Source: Allacma fusca (taxonomy: Eukaryota > Arthropoda > Collembola > Symphypleona > Sminthuridae). Taken from it: a stretch of 64,000 nucleotides of DNA. The DNA lies in the NCBI GenBank assembly GCA_947179485.1, contig OX359247.1, positions 3,315,060 through 3,379,059 of the forward strand, written 5' to 3'. Shown here piece after piece: positions 1-10,816 of the stretch. The translations under genes were made by a program, and so were the position numbers. A model generated the notes under the pieces. The model had not been told where the DNA came from. It was given only the letters and a program-made list of their open reading frames with translations, and searched no databases. How positions within the stretch are numbered: position 1 is the stretch's first letter; each line of letters begins with the position of its first letter.

Positions 1-430
1 ATTAATTAATTTGTGGAAACTACGCATTAACGCAAATTTATTTGCAAAAAATTTGCAAAGCATAATAGCATTTTGTTTCGGATTTCATTCAAAAACACTA
101 AATATATAATTATTATATATTACTTTACTTTACATCCTGACATAAACATCTATTTGAAACTTCAGAGAACAGTTCTGAAGAGTAAAAATCTGCATTATGG
201 ACATATCCTAATTCTATTATTAGATTTATATCTTACAATTTTAGATCTAGCAATCAATCTCTTTAAAATGTATACTCTTACTTGATGAATCACTTGCTAT
301 TTTTTTTAATTGGCGCGTATAGAAGAATGAGTTAGTCCAATGTTTCCATAACATTGGAAGAACCTTAAAAATACGTAAGTACAGGTGAAAAAAGTTTCGT
401 TGCATCCTTGTTGTGTGATTAGTCATTATA
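1..430 (-). other. Probable 3' untranslated region of the large gene
   Basis: AT-rich sequence after the TAA at 431-433, with no coding signal. Minus-strand poly(A) candidates are ATTAAA at 305-310 and AATAAA at 37-42. The transcript may extend past the window edge. Confidence 0.5.
37..42 (-). promoter_or_regulatory. Candidate poly(A) signal AATAAA
   Basis: Canonical hexamer on the minus strand about 390 bases after the stop codon of the large gene. Such hexamers are common in AT-rich DNA, so this is only a candidate. A variant ATTAAA at 305-310 lies closer to the stop. Confidence 0.35.
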
Positions 431-658
431 TTACTTGACCACTGTTGAGGTTAACTTGATAGCATGATTAGAGGAAGATGGCCGGAATGATACTGGCCTG
501 TATCCTTTTGGTTTATTGAAAGGCTGGACTTGAAAAACTCCAGAAGAGCCTCCGTTCGTTGATGTGATGATGCTTGACCCATCCTGGAAGACAATCTTTT
601 TATTAGGCTCCAAATTTAACGTCATATGTACATTCATACAGAGAAACAAATTTGGGAC
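431..658 (-). CDS. Exon 5, C-terminal coding exon of the large disordered-protein gene
   Basis: 228 bases including the TAA stop at 431-433, encoding 75 residues (1851-1925). The acceptor is a T-rich tract ending TTTGTTTAG. The frame is phase 0 from exon 4. The part from NKKIVFQDGSS through PFNKPKGYRPVSFRPSSS looks like genuine protein and is less repetitive than exon 1, so it may be a conserved C-terminal motif region. The first residues (VPNLFLCMNVHM) look less convincing. A poorer acceptor ending TTTGGAG (exon start 607) would skip them in frame, with an 83-base intron. The spliced form ends STVVK. Confidence 0.7.
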   Translation of the reverse strand, partial: VPNLFLCMNVHMTLNLEPNKKIVFQDGSSIITSTNGGSSGVFQVQPFNKPKGYRPVSFRPSSSNHAIKLTSTVVK

Positions 659-690
659 CTAAACAAAAAACAACATGAAAAAATCCTCAC
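659..690 (-). other. Intron 4, only 32 bases as read
   Basis: It begins GTGAGG and ends TTTGTTTAG with a T-rich interior. It is not a multiple of three, so retention shifts the frame and ends translation at 634-636. The sequence itself is clear. The uncertainty is whether a 32-base intron is spliced in this organism, or whether one of the in-frame alternative sites (59 or 83 bases) is used. Confidence 0.55.
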
Positions 691-790
691 CTTATCAGGA
701 TCAGTAAACTCGCTAACATTGGAACTCAGTGGTGGCAACGGACTCGGCGGGGGACTATTGGAATATTTGTGAAACAATGGACTTTTGGTG
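691..790 (-). CDS. Exon 4 of the large disordered-protein gene, with a proline-rich SH3-ligand-like stretch
   Basis: 100 bases. The acceptor is TCTAATTTTCAG; the donor AAG|GTGAGG is strong. The first base completes a Ser codon split from exon 3. Residues about 1817-1850 include SPPPSPLPPLSS, a PxxP-type sequence that could bind SH3 or WW domains, then an acidic segment VSEFTDPDK. The exon ends in phase 0. If the next 32 bases are not removed, translation continues for 18 residues to a stop at 634-636 and gives a different, hydrophobic C-terminus. A weaker donor 27 bases inside the exon (AAT|GTTAGC) keeps the same phase and would give a 59-base intron. Confidence 0.78.
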
Positions 791-2550
791 CTGAAAATTA
801 GAGATAAAAAATGAATTACAATTATTACAGACCCATTACACATAAATTACTTGTGGCAATCTCGGAAAACCAACATTTATTTCCCATTATCCACACAATA
901 CACGATTTATCCCAGGAACTAGGTCAAGTTCAGGTAATCTCTTCTAATTGTAAGTGTCTGCAACACCCGTAAAACAATTTTAGGCATAGTTCAACTCTCC
1001 TACGTACATACATATACATACATAATAATTATAAACTAGCCGCTGGTACTTATGCCAAAATCCACCTTACTCCTTGTAAAATATTAGTTGTTCTTGGCAG
1101 ACAAGTGAATGTGCAAGTGTTGGAAATCTCACTCAACTGTGCAGGAGACAGGGATAGAGACAGAGAGAGAGAGAGAGAGAGAGGGAAGGTAATTAAAAGT
1201 TGTTATTTATATTTGGCCTGTACCGTTTCCCTAATTTCCTTCCAATTTACCACCATTCTGATTACTACTTTGATTCTGATTGCCGGCGACCCTGTGAATA
1301 TACTACTGATGCGGCGTGAAGGTGTTGAAGAGCTCAGAGGATCTCTTGTAAGAATCATCACATTGTAAAAAAAATCAGGATGGAAATCTTCACGCGGTGC
1401 AACCTTCGAATTATCAAATCTGAACATGAGAACTTTCACAAATTTTTGTGCTTTGACCCGCTTGTCTCATCAGCAGCTGCAGCATAGTACAATACAGTAA
1501 CGACAGATTTCTGGGTTTGCCCAAATACATAGTATAGATGCAATCAATAGTAAACAAATGTGCATATTGTGACGATCCGACTACACAGGATGTCAAGACG
1601 TGCAACTTTTGATGGACAGCAAATTGGGTGAGGATGCACCATATATCTTAATCTGAGGAGTGTAACATCATCATTGTATCTTGATTGTTCAGGTATGTTC
1701 CTTTCTTGGCCATTGTATGAGGTGAGTGTTAGAAAAATGTAAACATCGTGAACACATGTCCATGCAGAAGTACTCCTGTCCCAGTAATCTTATAGGCTGT
1801 GCACAAATCTTACACGTTTATGAGATAATACATATGTAATTACATTAACAATGCTAGTGTGCATACTCATATGCATTTCTAAATAGAATAAATACAGGAC
1901 CAAGGAATTTAAAGTTGTTCCGTCTCCGCTCGCACAGTTAGTTAGCAGCAGCAAGCAAAATATACCATGAAAAATTCCATACATATAATGAATCAACACT
2001 TTCATTGTAAGAAATCCCTAAAAAGTGACCCTGAAGTGAGGAGCGAAAATTTTTCATGTGTAAATAATTACAAATCCCAAAAGGTTTTCACCGCTACATC
2101 CTCTCCAAACATAATTGCTTATGAGCCAATGGTTTGAGAATAGGATCGTCTCTTGGAAATACAATTTGGTCTAGTGTGTTAATGAGGTAGTAGGTATGGG
2201 ACGCTACTGTATGCCTTTTAAAAAAATTCGAGTTTTTTCTGCAAAAACCTCATGGATATTTTTGTTAGCAACATAATTTAACAGCTTTCCTTGTACCTGA
2301 TGCTCGTCCCTGTCAAACGGCATTCTACGTGAGCAAGTTGTGACATAATCAAAATATCTCATACTTTATTAACTCCATTAGATTCCGAGTCTATCAATTG
2401 AAAACACTTCAATGCTTTATACCGCACCCTCAAATAAAAGTTTTTTTAAAAATTATTATTTTAAATTCCCATGACATCAGTTGACCATAGATTTTGTATT
2501 TTTTAAATTGTTACAAGGAGTTTGTAATTCATTGGAGACTTTTTATATAC
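791..2550 (-). other. Intron 3 of the large gene
   Basis: 1,760 bases, donor GTATAT and acceptor TTTTCAG. Contains a (GA)n microsatellite at 1162-1183. Short open frames inside it have no matching splice phases or recognisable similarity. Otherwise AT-rich with nothing distinct. Confidence 0.75.
1162..1183. repeat. (GA)n microsatellite
   Basis: Eleven near-perfect AG dinucleotides inside intron 3 of the large gene. Confidence 0.95.
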
Positions 2551-2836
2551 CTTTTGTGAGGTGCACGTGGAGAGTCCCCATGAATAGTCAAGTCCGTGCT
2601 GCTGTGTCGAAAATGATCGGAGGTATAACCTGGAGCACTGTGAAGACTTGCAATGCTTGAAGCTCTCCCTGGTCCACCATGAGTGGAGCCCCCTGAGCCT
2701 CGGATATGATGGGCCCAGTCTCGTCTGTAATTATCCGAAATTACACTGGACGGCCCTGATGTATTTCCACCGCCTAGACCCAACCCAGATCCTGGACGAT
2801 CCTCCATGACTAAATTCGAGGCAGATCCACTCAGCC
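2551..2836 (-). CDS. Exon 3 of the large disordered-protein gene
   Basis: 286 bases between an acceptor ending TTTTTAG and the donor AG|GTATAT. Incoming phase 1 matches exon 2 and outgoing phase 2 matches exon 4. It covers about residues 1722-1816 and is rich in Gly, Ser, His and Arg: a GLGLGGG stretch, a DNYRRDWAHHIRG segment with the only Trp here, and serine-rich SIASLHSAPGYTSDHF. The composition continues the disordered style of exon 1. A conservative reading is a flexible phosphorylatable tail; no domain is recognised. Confidence 0.86.
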
Positions 2837-3710
2837 CTAAAAATTGCAACATCGTTTAGCCCTTTAAATTTTTACTCTAATCCAATCCCCATCATTAACT
2901 CCCCTTCAAATTTAATTCCGTTGACCAGGGGGGAACTCTCACATTCAACTTGGGTCCTAATAAGCAACTTGGGAATCAAATGGAATTTGTCTTTCATTAA
3001 CTTCAGGCATTACTAGTTTAGTAATTCCTTAGAGCTTATCCCCTTCCCTCATTTAATTTCCGGGCACTGTAATACTCTTCAGACTCAGCCGTAATATGTG
3101 TAAATACATGAGAGCAATAATTCCTGATTTCCCTCTCCGCTTTTATCAATTACAACAACAGCCAGGAATTTTTCCCCTCGCACTTCCCATATGTAGATTT
3201 CTCTTGGAGTCCAGTCCAGGCCTATAATCTGTGGTATTTTGTTCAAGCTTTTGAATTCCAGACGGTCATATTCTTACTCTCTCATTCCTGGCGCCAGCAT
3301 AAATGATGAGTTAAAGGTGGGATTTTCACCATCATTTACATTGCTAATCTCAATCCCTGACTTGGAGCTGTAGGTGACTAAATCTCTGGAGAAAGGATTA
3401 CTATTACGGATGCTAATACTCAACATGCTGACATCTCCTTCACTGCCACAAGCTCTCCATATAAATACCTAAAGGTTAACAAGATTACATTTTCGTCGGG
3501 TTTAAGGCTGAGGGTTCCAGTGGTCCAGTGTTCAATCGCATTTACTCAGAGGTGACGTAATGTATGAAGATAACACCTGAGTTAATAAAGACTTCAACCA
3601 GAGGATTCCCTTCCGACAGTTGTACACCCTTTTTGCTTGTACAACTCACCCCCTATTCTCTAATTTTTCATGTTATTAATTACTACAACCAATAAAAAAA
3701 ATTAACTTAC
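2837..3710 (-). other. Intron 2 of the large gene
   Basis: 874 bases, donor GTAAGT and acceptor TTTTTAG. I see no exon, repeat or RNA gene in it. Confidence 0.75.
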
Positions 3711-3865
3711 TGCTTGAAAAGTTGACCATAAATGGGAAGGGCTTGACAGGAATGTCACACACCACCTCCGGATGGACAGTTGAGCGGAACCTACTTTGCT
3801 TGCCTTTCTCGACTGGCGTTCGACGGGAAAGAGGGAAAATGTCACTGCTGGCGGATTCCATGAAT
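3711..3865 (-). CDS. Exon 2 of the large disordered-protein gene
   Basis: 155 bases. The acceptor is a T-rich tract ending TTAATTAG and the donor is GTAAGT. One base completes the Arg codon begun in exon 1. The frame then reads residues 1670-1721 without a stop, including SSDIFPLSRRTPVEKGKQ and then a Pro/Phe-rich PVKPFPFMVNF segment, so it is less low-complexity than exon 1. One base is left over for exon 3. The frame match on both sides is the main evidence. Function is unknown; a short folded or peptide-binding C-terminal region is possible. Confidence 0.85.
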
Positions 3866-5764
3866 CTAATTAAAAAAAATTAAAAAAATGTCAAAATTTT
3901 GAGATTAAAAGTTCATACATAATTATTACAACAAAAAATTACCAGTAGGTAATTCCAGCCAAGAAAATATAGTGTCATTTAAAATTTGAAGGTAATCTTT
4001 GAAAGTAAAAGGTTCTATGCGAAAGTAAGTAGTACTAATTCTTGTAAGGACAGTGTATGAGCATATGTATGTAATTATGTATGTACCATTAACTGTAGAG
4101 GTATACATTTTCTCATTTAATTACAGAGCCATTAATGTACGGAGGCTCGCATCAATAGTCAATAGTCCCGAGCAGCAATGCTGCTCACCTTTCAAAAATC
4201 CCCTTAAACTTGTCAAATTCTATGGGAATATCTGAAGGTAAATAAAAGCTGGGAATGCACTTTCTAAATTTTTGGCACAGCTCCTCCTGACCTACAGCAT
4301 AGAAAAATTGTAAAACGGAAAGTAATCGGAATTCAAAAAATGTATGGTTAGAGGATCATGCCTCATAAATAGCCGACCTGATATGAAATCACGCTAAACC
4401 TTGTGGTTTGACCGTAAACTGAAAGCTTCACAGTTATGCACAATTGCACTGAAATACTTAGAATTTTAAAAATAATTCAATTTTTCCATATATCCATAAG
4501 TAGACCGTACACAGCAGGAACTGACCGCCGGCCGAGCTTCATGGCATGTAATCATGGGCTTCTGAAGCTGGGGTTGCAATGAGCTGCAAACCAACTTTCT
4601 ATACATTTCATGTGCCCTTTTATTACTACAAGATCCTCAGAATATTATAATAATAGAGTCTCATCATTTCTCTGTAACAGTTTGATTGATTCATGCTCAT
4701 AGCTTCCATTCATGTCCTTTGATACCTAGAGTGCCAGGGAATGTATGCCAAACTGTCAGCAGTCAGGGGTTTATTACTCTGCTCATGCATACTCAGGTAT
4801 AGTCTCTACTCACTATACAAGTGTAGTATATACGCACGTACTACCACACACTACTACTACTACTACTACCTGATTGTGGGTTGGAGTATTGCAAATTTTT
4901 TGCCACTCTTTTTTTTTGCCTGCCCAGGCACGCATAGTAAACATAGGAGATGTATAGGTTTCCATCCAACTAGATAGATACTCCTAACAACTACTGCACA
5001 ATGCAACTTATTCCTGCAGGTTATTACAAACAGCAGGTAGTGGGAGAGCCATATGTACGTCCCCTGTGTTAGGGCCAGATGGGATACACACATTGCGTAT
5101 GATACCCCCAGCATGCATTTTAGTAATGAGTGCAAAATATGCATGTGCACAATTTGTAATCTCATGTATCAAAATTCCACTCTCATCTTCCATTGAATCC
5201 ATAACAGTCAGAGGTCTTTTAACTGACGTTTGTCGAATTACAATTAAGGCAGAATCATGACTTCCTTCAGTCAGTTGTAACTTGTATAGGGCAATTGTTG
5301 CAACTCAGGTCAAAACAATATGTATTTAGCTTGAGAGGCCCTCGATGAGACGTGAAATTAGAAACGTCACACAAAAGGACACCATCACAAAAAAATGAAA
5401 CTGAAAGTAAATAGTTTTCACTTTTAAGTCAGAGGTTAAAAACTCGTTAAAGTAAATACACCCATCTCTGCTATGTACATGCTCAACACTAACTGTCTAC
5501 ACACTATCTCCATTATTTTTTTCTCAAATACATTTCCGTTGGTAAATGTGTGCATTTAGCAAGTGCTTTACATTATTAGGTATTCAATGCTTATGTATGT
5601 ACATTCACATCTGACACTCACATAATTTTAATTGGCCTGATGAGCCACCAGACGAACTACCTTATCTAATTACTTTTGAATTTTAACCCATTATTGCAAA
5701 AACAAATGTATCAGGATGGGAAGAGAAATTCATTTAGGAGATTTTGTAATTAATGGGAACTAAC
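3866..5764 (-). other. Intron 1 of the large gene
   Basis: 1,899 bases, donor GTTAGT and acceptor TTAATTAG. Contains a (CTA)n microsatellite at 4850-4869 and small chance reading frames on both strands. No additional exon is required, because exon 1 and exon 2 join in phase. Confidence 0.72.
4850..4869. repeat. (CTA)n microsatellite
   Basis: About six CTA triplets in intron 1 of the large gene. Confidence 0.9.
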
Positions 5765-8700
5765 CTGGCCGGACTGGCTGAATTATTCCGGGGTGACCGT
5801 CTGTAGTCACAGTACTGGCGTGTTTCCTGACGGTACTCCGACAGCTCCCTTGTCAGCTCTGAATTTTGTCCAGAACCCTGATGACCATTACTGTGGTTAC
5901 TCGGAGGCTGGCTGCCATTTCGTTTCCTTGAAGCATGAATGAGTTCCTTTCGGAGGTCGGTCGTTGTACTAAAAGCAGGCGCTCCTTCCGGCTCTTGCCT
6001 CTGAGCCATGTGTAACTTACTTGACATCTTCTCAGTCGCAGCATGATTTGCGGGTGTGGGTGAGGCTGTGGTGACGGAGGATGCTGAGGACATTCTCGAG
6101 TTTTTATACCGACTGCTACTGCTACTACTCAGGTTGGAGCTCCCATGACTCGGATTATTGAGGGGCGGAGTATGCAAGCTAATACCATGGCTCACTCCAT
6201 TCGTAACCTTCCCTTGATTGCCAGTCTTTAAAAAAGCTCGATCATCAAAATCCCCGTGACCCGCATTCATACTACTCTTAATCGGAGATTTCAAATGGAC
6301 GTCATCCCACCTCTCCGTCTGCTCACCGGCTTTTCCCTTATTATTTTTAGTTATTTGCACTTCCATTTCGTTACTTTCCCTTTGAGCACGCTTACGCTGG
6401 AACTCTTCCTCGACCTTTCGGAGGGATTCTTGTTCCTGTAAACGCTGTCGCTCCTTCTCTTCCGCCTCGCGACTCAACTGTGCTTCAATCTTTTTCCTCT
6501 CCATGACACGAAGAGTGCTCTGGAATTTAAATTTCTTCTTTTTATTAATAATCTCTTGACGCTTGGCTTCAGCCTCTTGTTGCTCTTGGGTGAGTCCGGG
6601 TGATTGTTTGTGATTGATCGGGTTGTTACTAGCATTTGGGGTATCTTCGGCATCACTATTAGCTAGTTGGATTTTATGTTCTATGATCTTCGGCGGCGAC
6701 TTCCCACTTCCTTTACCACTGAGGTTATTCGTATGATGATACAATGGAACACTCTGGCTACGAATGAAGGGAGACACAACCTCATTCCTCTGCTGGTCAC
6801 TGCGACTGTAACGCTGTCGGGTCACGGATGGTTTTGGCCTGTAGTCACGATCTTCCTCGTCAAAACTGTCCAGAGTGTTGTTCACTGGGAGGTATAGCTT
6901 GGTGTCGGCGTCCAAATTGTCGACACTTTTCGTCCGACGATTGTTAGCGTAGTAAGATGAGGACTGTTGGAGTCTGCGGGAGTCGTAGGAAGGAAGGTAC
7001 ATGATGTGGGAGAAGGGTCGGCGGAAGAGAATCAAACTATTTGCTTTAGAGTCCTCCTCATAAAACGGTGACTGGGACGGATGAGCTGGTGTGTAAAAGT
7101 TCATGCTACTTGGACCATAACCGATTTCTGAGCGTACCTCACCGTTTCCCATGATTAGAGTATCTTCAGTATTGAATGCCTGGTCCTCATCATCCTCATC
7201 AAGATACTGATCTTTCCGTGTTGTGGCGGCTCGGCCTCTTGGAAAAACTTTATCGAGTAGATCCAATTGTTCAGTTGGCATTACCGATAGTCTGGGCTGA
7301 CTTTTGGGAGGTTTCCCTCCGCCCTCCCCAATTTCCATCACTTCCAAAACATTCAAAGAATTCGGCTCACTTCGACTCAGAAACCAATTTGTATCCAAAC
7401 CCACAAAACCTTTGAGGGAAGAGCTCTGGGGATTTTGCTGCCTGAGCTTAGAGTTGCCCTTATTATTACTACTACTACTGCCATGTACACGATGGATAAT
7501 TCTAGCACTGTCAATGTCATCATTGGTGATTTCTACAATACTACTGTGACTCTGAGGCACTCCTTTATTGGCTTTGGTTGAGCGAGCATAAAGGTGTTGA
7601 CGATTATTACCGGAAACTTGATCGGAGTCATCGTGCAAACCGTTACCATTTCTGTACTTGTTGCTATGATTACCACTGTCATTATCGTGAAAGCCATTAT
7701 TTTTCTTTGAGAATAGCTGGCTACGAGTGGTTAGCTTTGGAGGAGTTTGAAGACCTGGCGGAACATACGGATTCCCAGTGGAGCCTCGACGTATTTGATC
7801 ATCACTCGAGCCAGGTGACCCATTTCTTGGCAACTCAACATCATGCTCAAATTCTGAGCTACTCTCATCCAAGTCTTGTTCCGGAGTCCAACACTTTGTC
7901 ATTCCATCACTTTTGACCTCGTCCCCCAAACCCTTCCGCATTTTACTCTTGAAATTATTCATGCTGCTCTTGGAATTCTCAATGCTCAAGCTACAACTGC
8001 TATTCCGACCGATGTCCATAGGAGCATTGGCGGGACTCCCAGCATCTCCGGCTGAAATCCCGGAATCCCCAGATCTCTCATTGTTGGCTCGAGTAGGGGC
8101 AATCGGACGCGTATACCTTTGAATGCGATCTTCGTAAGAGAATCCGTCCTCAGAACTTAAACTTCTTCCCGAAGCTCTTGGTGAGTCCAGAGCTCGCCAG
8201 GCGGCAGACGGGGAGAAACGAGGCAGGTCCAGTCTCTTCTGGGGAAGAGTTGGTCTAATCAATAGGGGAATATCCACTTCCGAACTACTCAAATCACTCG
8301 AAGAGTCTCCTCTCAAATGGTTACCCTTTTTGGAAGGACCCTGCTGCACACGAGTATGACTTCGGCTCCGGGAGTTAAGATTATGGAAACCGTCCGAGTC
8401 AGAGTCTGATCTTTGACTGACACCTAAATGCTTATTGACTTTAGTGTGATTGTTAGTGGTACTAACGGCTGGGTTCTTCATCTGTTGGGGTGGTTGTGGA
8501 GGTAGCTGGCTCTGCTTTTCCTGCTGATTTGACTTTTTATGAGAGCTATTATTATTGCTGTGAACCTTTGAGCTTAATACTGTCGATCGATGTTGCATTA
8601 CCTTGGAGAGCTCATCATGATGCGACAACTGTGGCGGCTGTTGTTGTCTCAACTGAGACCTTTGACTCACTTTGTATGCTAATTCCTCAATGGATTGGTG

Positions 8701-10773
8701 AGAATTTTTGTTGATATTCTTGCTATTTTGACTCTCACTACGCTCGGGAATTCCTTCATCTGCAGTGTTGTTTTTGGATCTACTCTGCTTACTCACCTCA
8801 CTGGCTGGTTTAGCCTTGGGAGTGTGGCCTGTAGATGATGTCTCTTGTTGTGAAATGAATGATGCAAGTTGTTCTAATCTCTGACTTGTGCTACTGACAG
8901 GACTTTTATGATTGTTATTATTATTATTGTTACTGGGACTTGTGCTATTGGGCTGCTGATGAGGGGCGACCTCCTGCACCATAGAGTTTCCCATGTCCAT
9001 CCCAAAATAGAAGGTTTTCCTCGCCGGACCACCATTGTCATCTTGATCATCAACAACTGCATTGCCAGAATGGGTCTTTATATTTGACATATTATGTGAT
9101 GTACTGCTACTTGAGGTTTTCGTAATGTTACTACTACTACTACTACTGATGATGTTACTAGTGATGCTACTCATGGCATGATGGCTACTGCTCTTGAGAT
9201 TTTTATTGTTGTTGCTATTATTGTTATTATTACGTGACTCCTTCGAATGGATGGGATTTGACGTTGTTACAGAAGATTGGCGTCCGGAAATGACTTGAGG
9301 GACGGAGGGGACTGGGGCCTTTACTGTGGCGCTCAGCTTATCTCCTTTATTCTCATCCCCATGGTCTTCCTTGGTTGAGCATAACGGAGCAAATGGTTTC
9401 TTATTGTTGCTGGGGTTGTTGGTGCTGTTGTTGGTATATTTTTTATTCGCCACAGCGGCTGCCGCTGCCAGAGCAATTTCATTTGAGGATATTCTCCTTC
9501 CTTCCGACTCACTCAAGTTACTGCCAGTCTGATGAGTGAGGCTCTGATGAAGTTTCTCTAACTGTTTCTCCTCAGTGCTACTCGAGGTAGAGGTAGTACT
9601 GGTCATTCCCATGATCATCATGTGTACCTGATTATGGTTATTATTGCTGCTCAACTGACTACTACTGTTATAACTATTGCTGCTACCCGTCCTCGCGTGA
9701 GGGATGTGGATATGACTAGGAGCCGAGGTAGACGAGGGTAGGATAGACTCCGCCAAGATAACTCTCTGAGCACTTGTATGCGGGCTACTATTACTACTCT
9801 GTTGTTGTTGTTGTTGCTGCTGCTGCTGCTGCTGTTGCATCACCTTCGCATTACCTGATAATTTTGACTGGGCCTTAGTTTTGAATAATCGCTGTAGCTT
9901 CTTCTTCCCGCCACCTCCACCTCCACTGCTACTGTCGTGGCTGTGACTGCTCATCATGGATGAGCCCCTGTGACTGGTGTTCATGATACCAAAGCGAGGA
10001 TCATGGAGGTCGAACCCATTGTAGTTGGCAGGGTAGTCCGAGGGTGAAGGATGGGAAGCCATGGGTGGTGGAGGAGCTTGATACTTCTTCTTCGTACGGA
10101 TCTGTTTCTTTGCCGGACTTTCACTAATGAGCGTGAAGGAATTCGGCAGAGGGGACACAGACCTGTCTGGGGAGTCACCAACAGACGTAATACATTCATC
10201 TGCCCCGTCTCTCATATCCGGCTCACTATCATAATCTCTTCCACTACCACTTCCGCCTTTCATGCTTCCCTTGTCAAAGTTGATAGTGTGACCACTAATG
10301 GATCTTTGACTCCTTCGGGCAAAGTTACCGCCAGCCTGAGTAAATTCCATTGAGGCTAGGTTGGGCGTGGAGCGCCCACATGTTAGTTCACAGTCTGGGT
10401 CTCCCGGACCTCCATTGACGACAGAGGAGGAACTCAGGTGACGCTTCCGGATTGCCCGTTGTAAGCTCTCGGATGGCTCCTCCGGACTGGAAAGTTCAAG
10501 CTCGCTAAGTTGTTGCAATTTCCGTCCGGAAATTGTCCCTCCTTTATGGAGAATTGCTCCGTTTGAGGTTGGTTTGAGCCGAAGGGCCTCCTTGGCTGGG
10601 TTGACCGTTGGGAGGACCTTGTGGGGAGGGACCATCCCTCCATTAGCGTGGCTTATGTAGTGCCGAGGAGGGAAATATCCTTTTTTCATCCGGTTCCGAC
10701 TGTCCGGCGGGTCCAGGGACTGGGACCATTGCAAGGGAGTTTGAGGGGAATGTGTGGAGTTTGAATTTCCCAT
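5765..10773 (-). CDS. Exon 1 (coding part) of a large, probably N-myristoylated, intrinsically disordered protein of unknown family
   Basis: Encodes residues 1-1669 plus two bases of codon 1670 of a predicted 1,925-residue protein. The start is the first ATG after an in-frame TGA four codons upstream, in a good context (AACAACATGG). Residues 1-6 (MGNSNS) fit the N-myristoylation consensus, so the protein is probably membrane-attached on the cytoplasmic side. Visible segments: Pro-rich at 232-238 (QAPPPPM); basic KKK patch near 290; 13-Gln run at 313-325; Asn- and Ser-rich stretch near 513-561; RKTFYFGMD at 585-593; acidic/Ser-rich 820-895 ending in aromatic/basic sequence; W-containing island near 1122-1188; Tyr/Arg-rich island 1242-1328; RTKSVDNL at 1280-1287; RSQSVP (14-3-3-like RSxSxP) at 1338-1343; and a highly charged Lys/Glu/Arg helix, probably coiled coil, about 1393-1473. 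No enzymatic domain or transmembrane segment is visible. The exon ends at an AG|GTTAGT donor (phase 2); reading through would add only ten residues before a stop. Scaffold or adaptor is inference from composition; the family is not recognised. Confidence 0.93.
9129..9148 (-). repeat. AGT-type triplet repeat encoding serines
   Basis: A run of AGT codons inside exon 1 gives a polyserine stretch within the Asn/Ser-rich region around residues 513-561. Confidence 0.8.
9799..9837 (-). repeat. CAG/CAA repeat encoding 13 glutamines
   Basis: Thirteen Gln codons at residues 313-325: one CAA, six CAG, five CAA, one CAG. The mixed codons suggest selection for the peptide or an older interrupted repeat rather than a fresh pure CAG expansion. 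Confidence 0.9.
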
Positions 10774-10816
10774 GTTGTTACTTCATTTATGTATGGGGCC
10801 TTTTTGGGTGATTTGT
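10774..10816 (-). other. 5' untranslated part of the large gene's first coding exon
   Basis: A pyrimidine-rich acceptor (TCCTTTCATTTACAG) precedes position 10816, so at least one upstream non-coding exon should exist at higher coordinates. The main frame has a TGA four codons before the start ATG. A different frame is open across this leader and on to 10686, reading DKSPKKAPYINEV and beyond (see findings). No upstream ATG lies within this segment in that frame. Confidence 0.7.

Noticed and set aside
7176..7916. Plus-strand open frames opposite exon 1 of the large gene
   Set aside because: They are shadows of the strongly coding minus strand and show leucine- and tyrosine-rich antisense composition of Ser/Asn codons.
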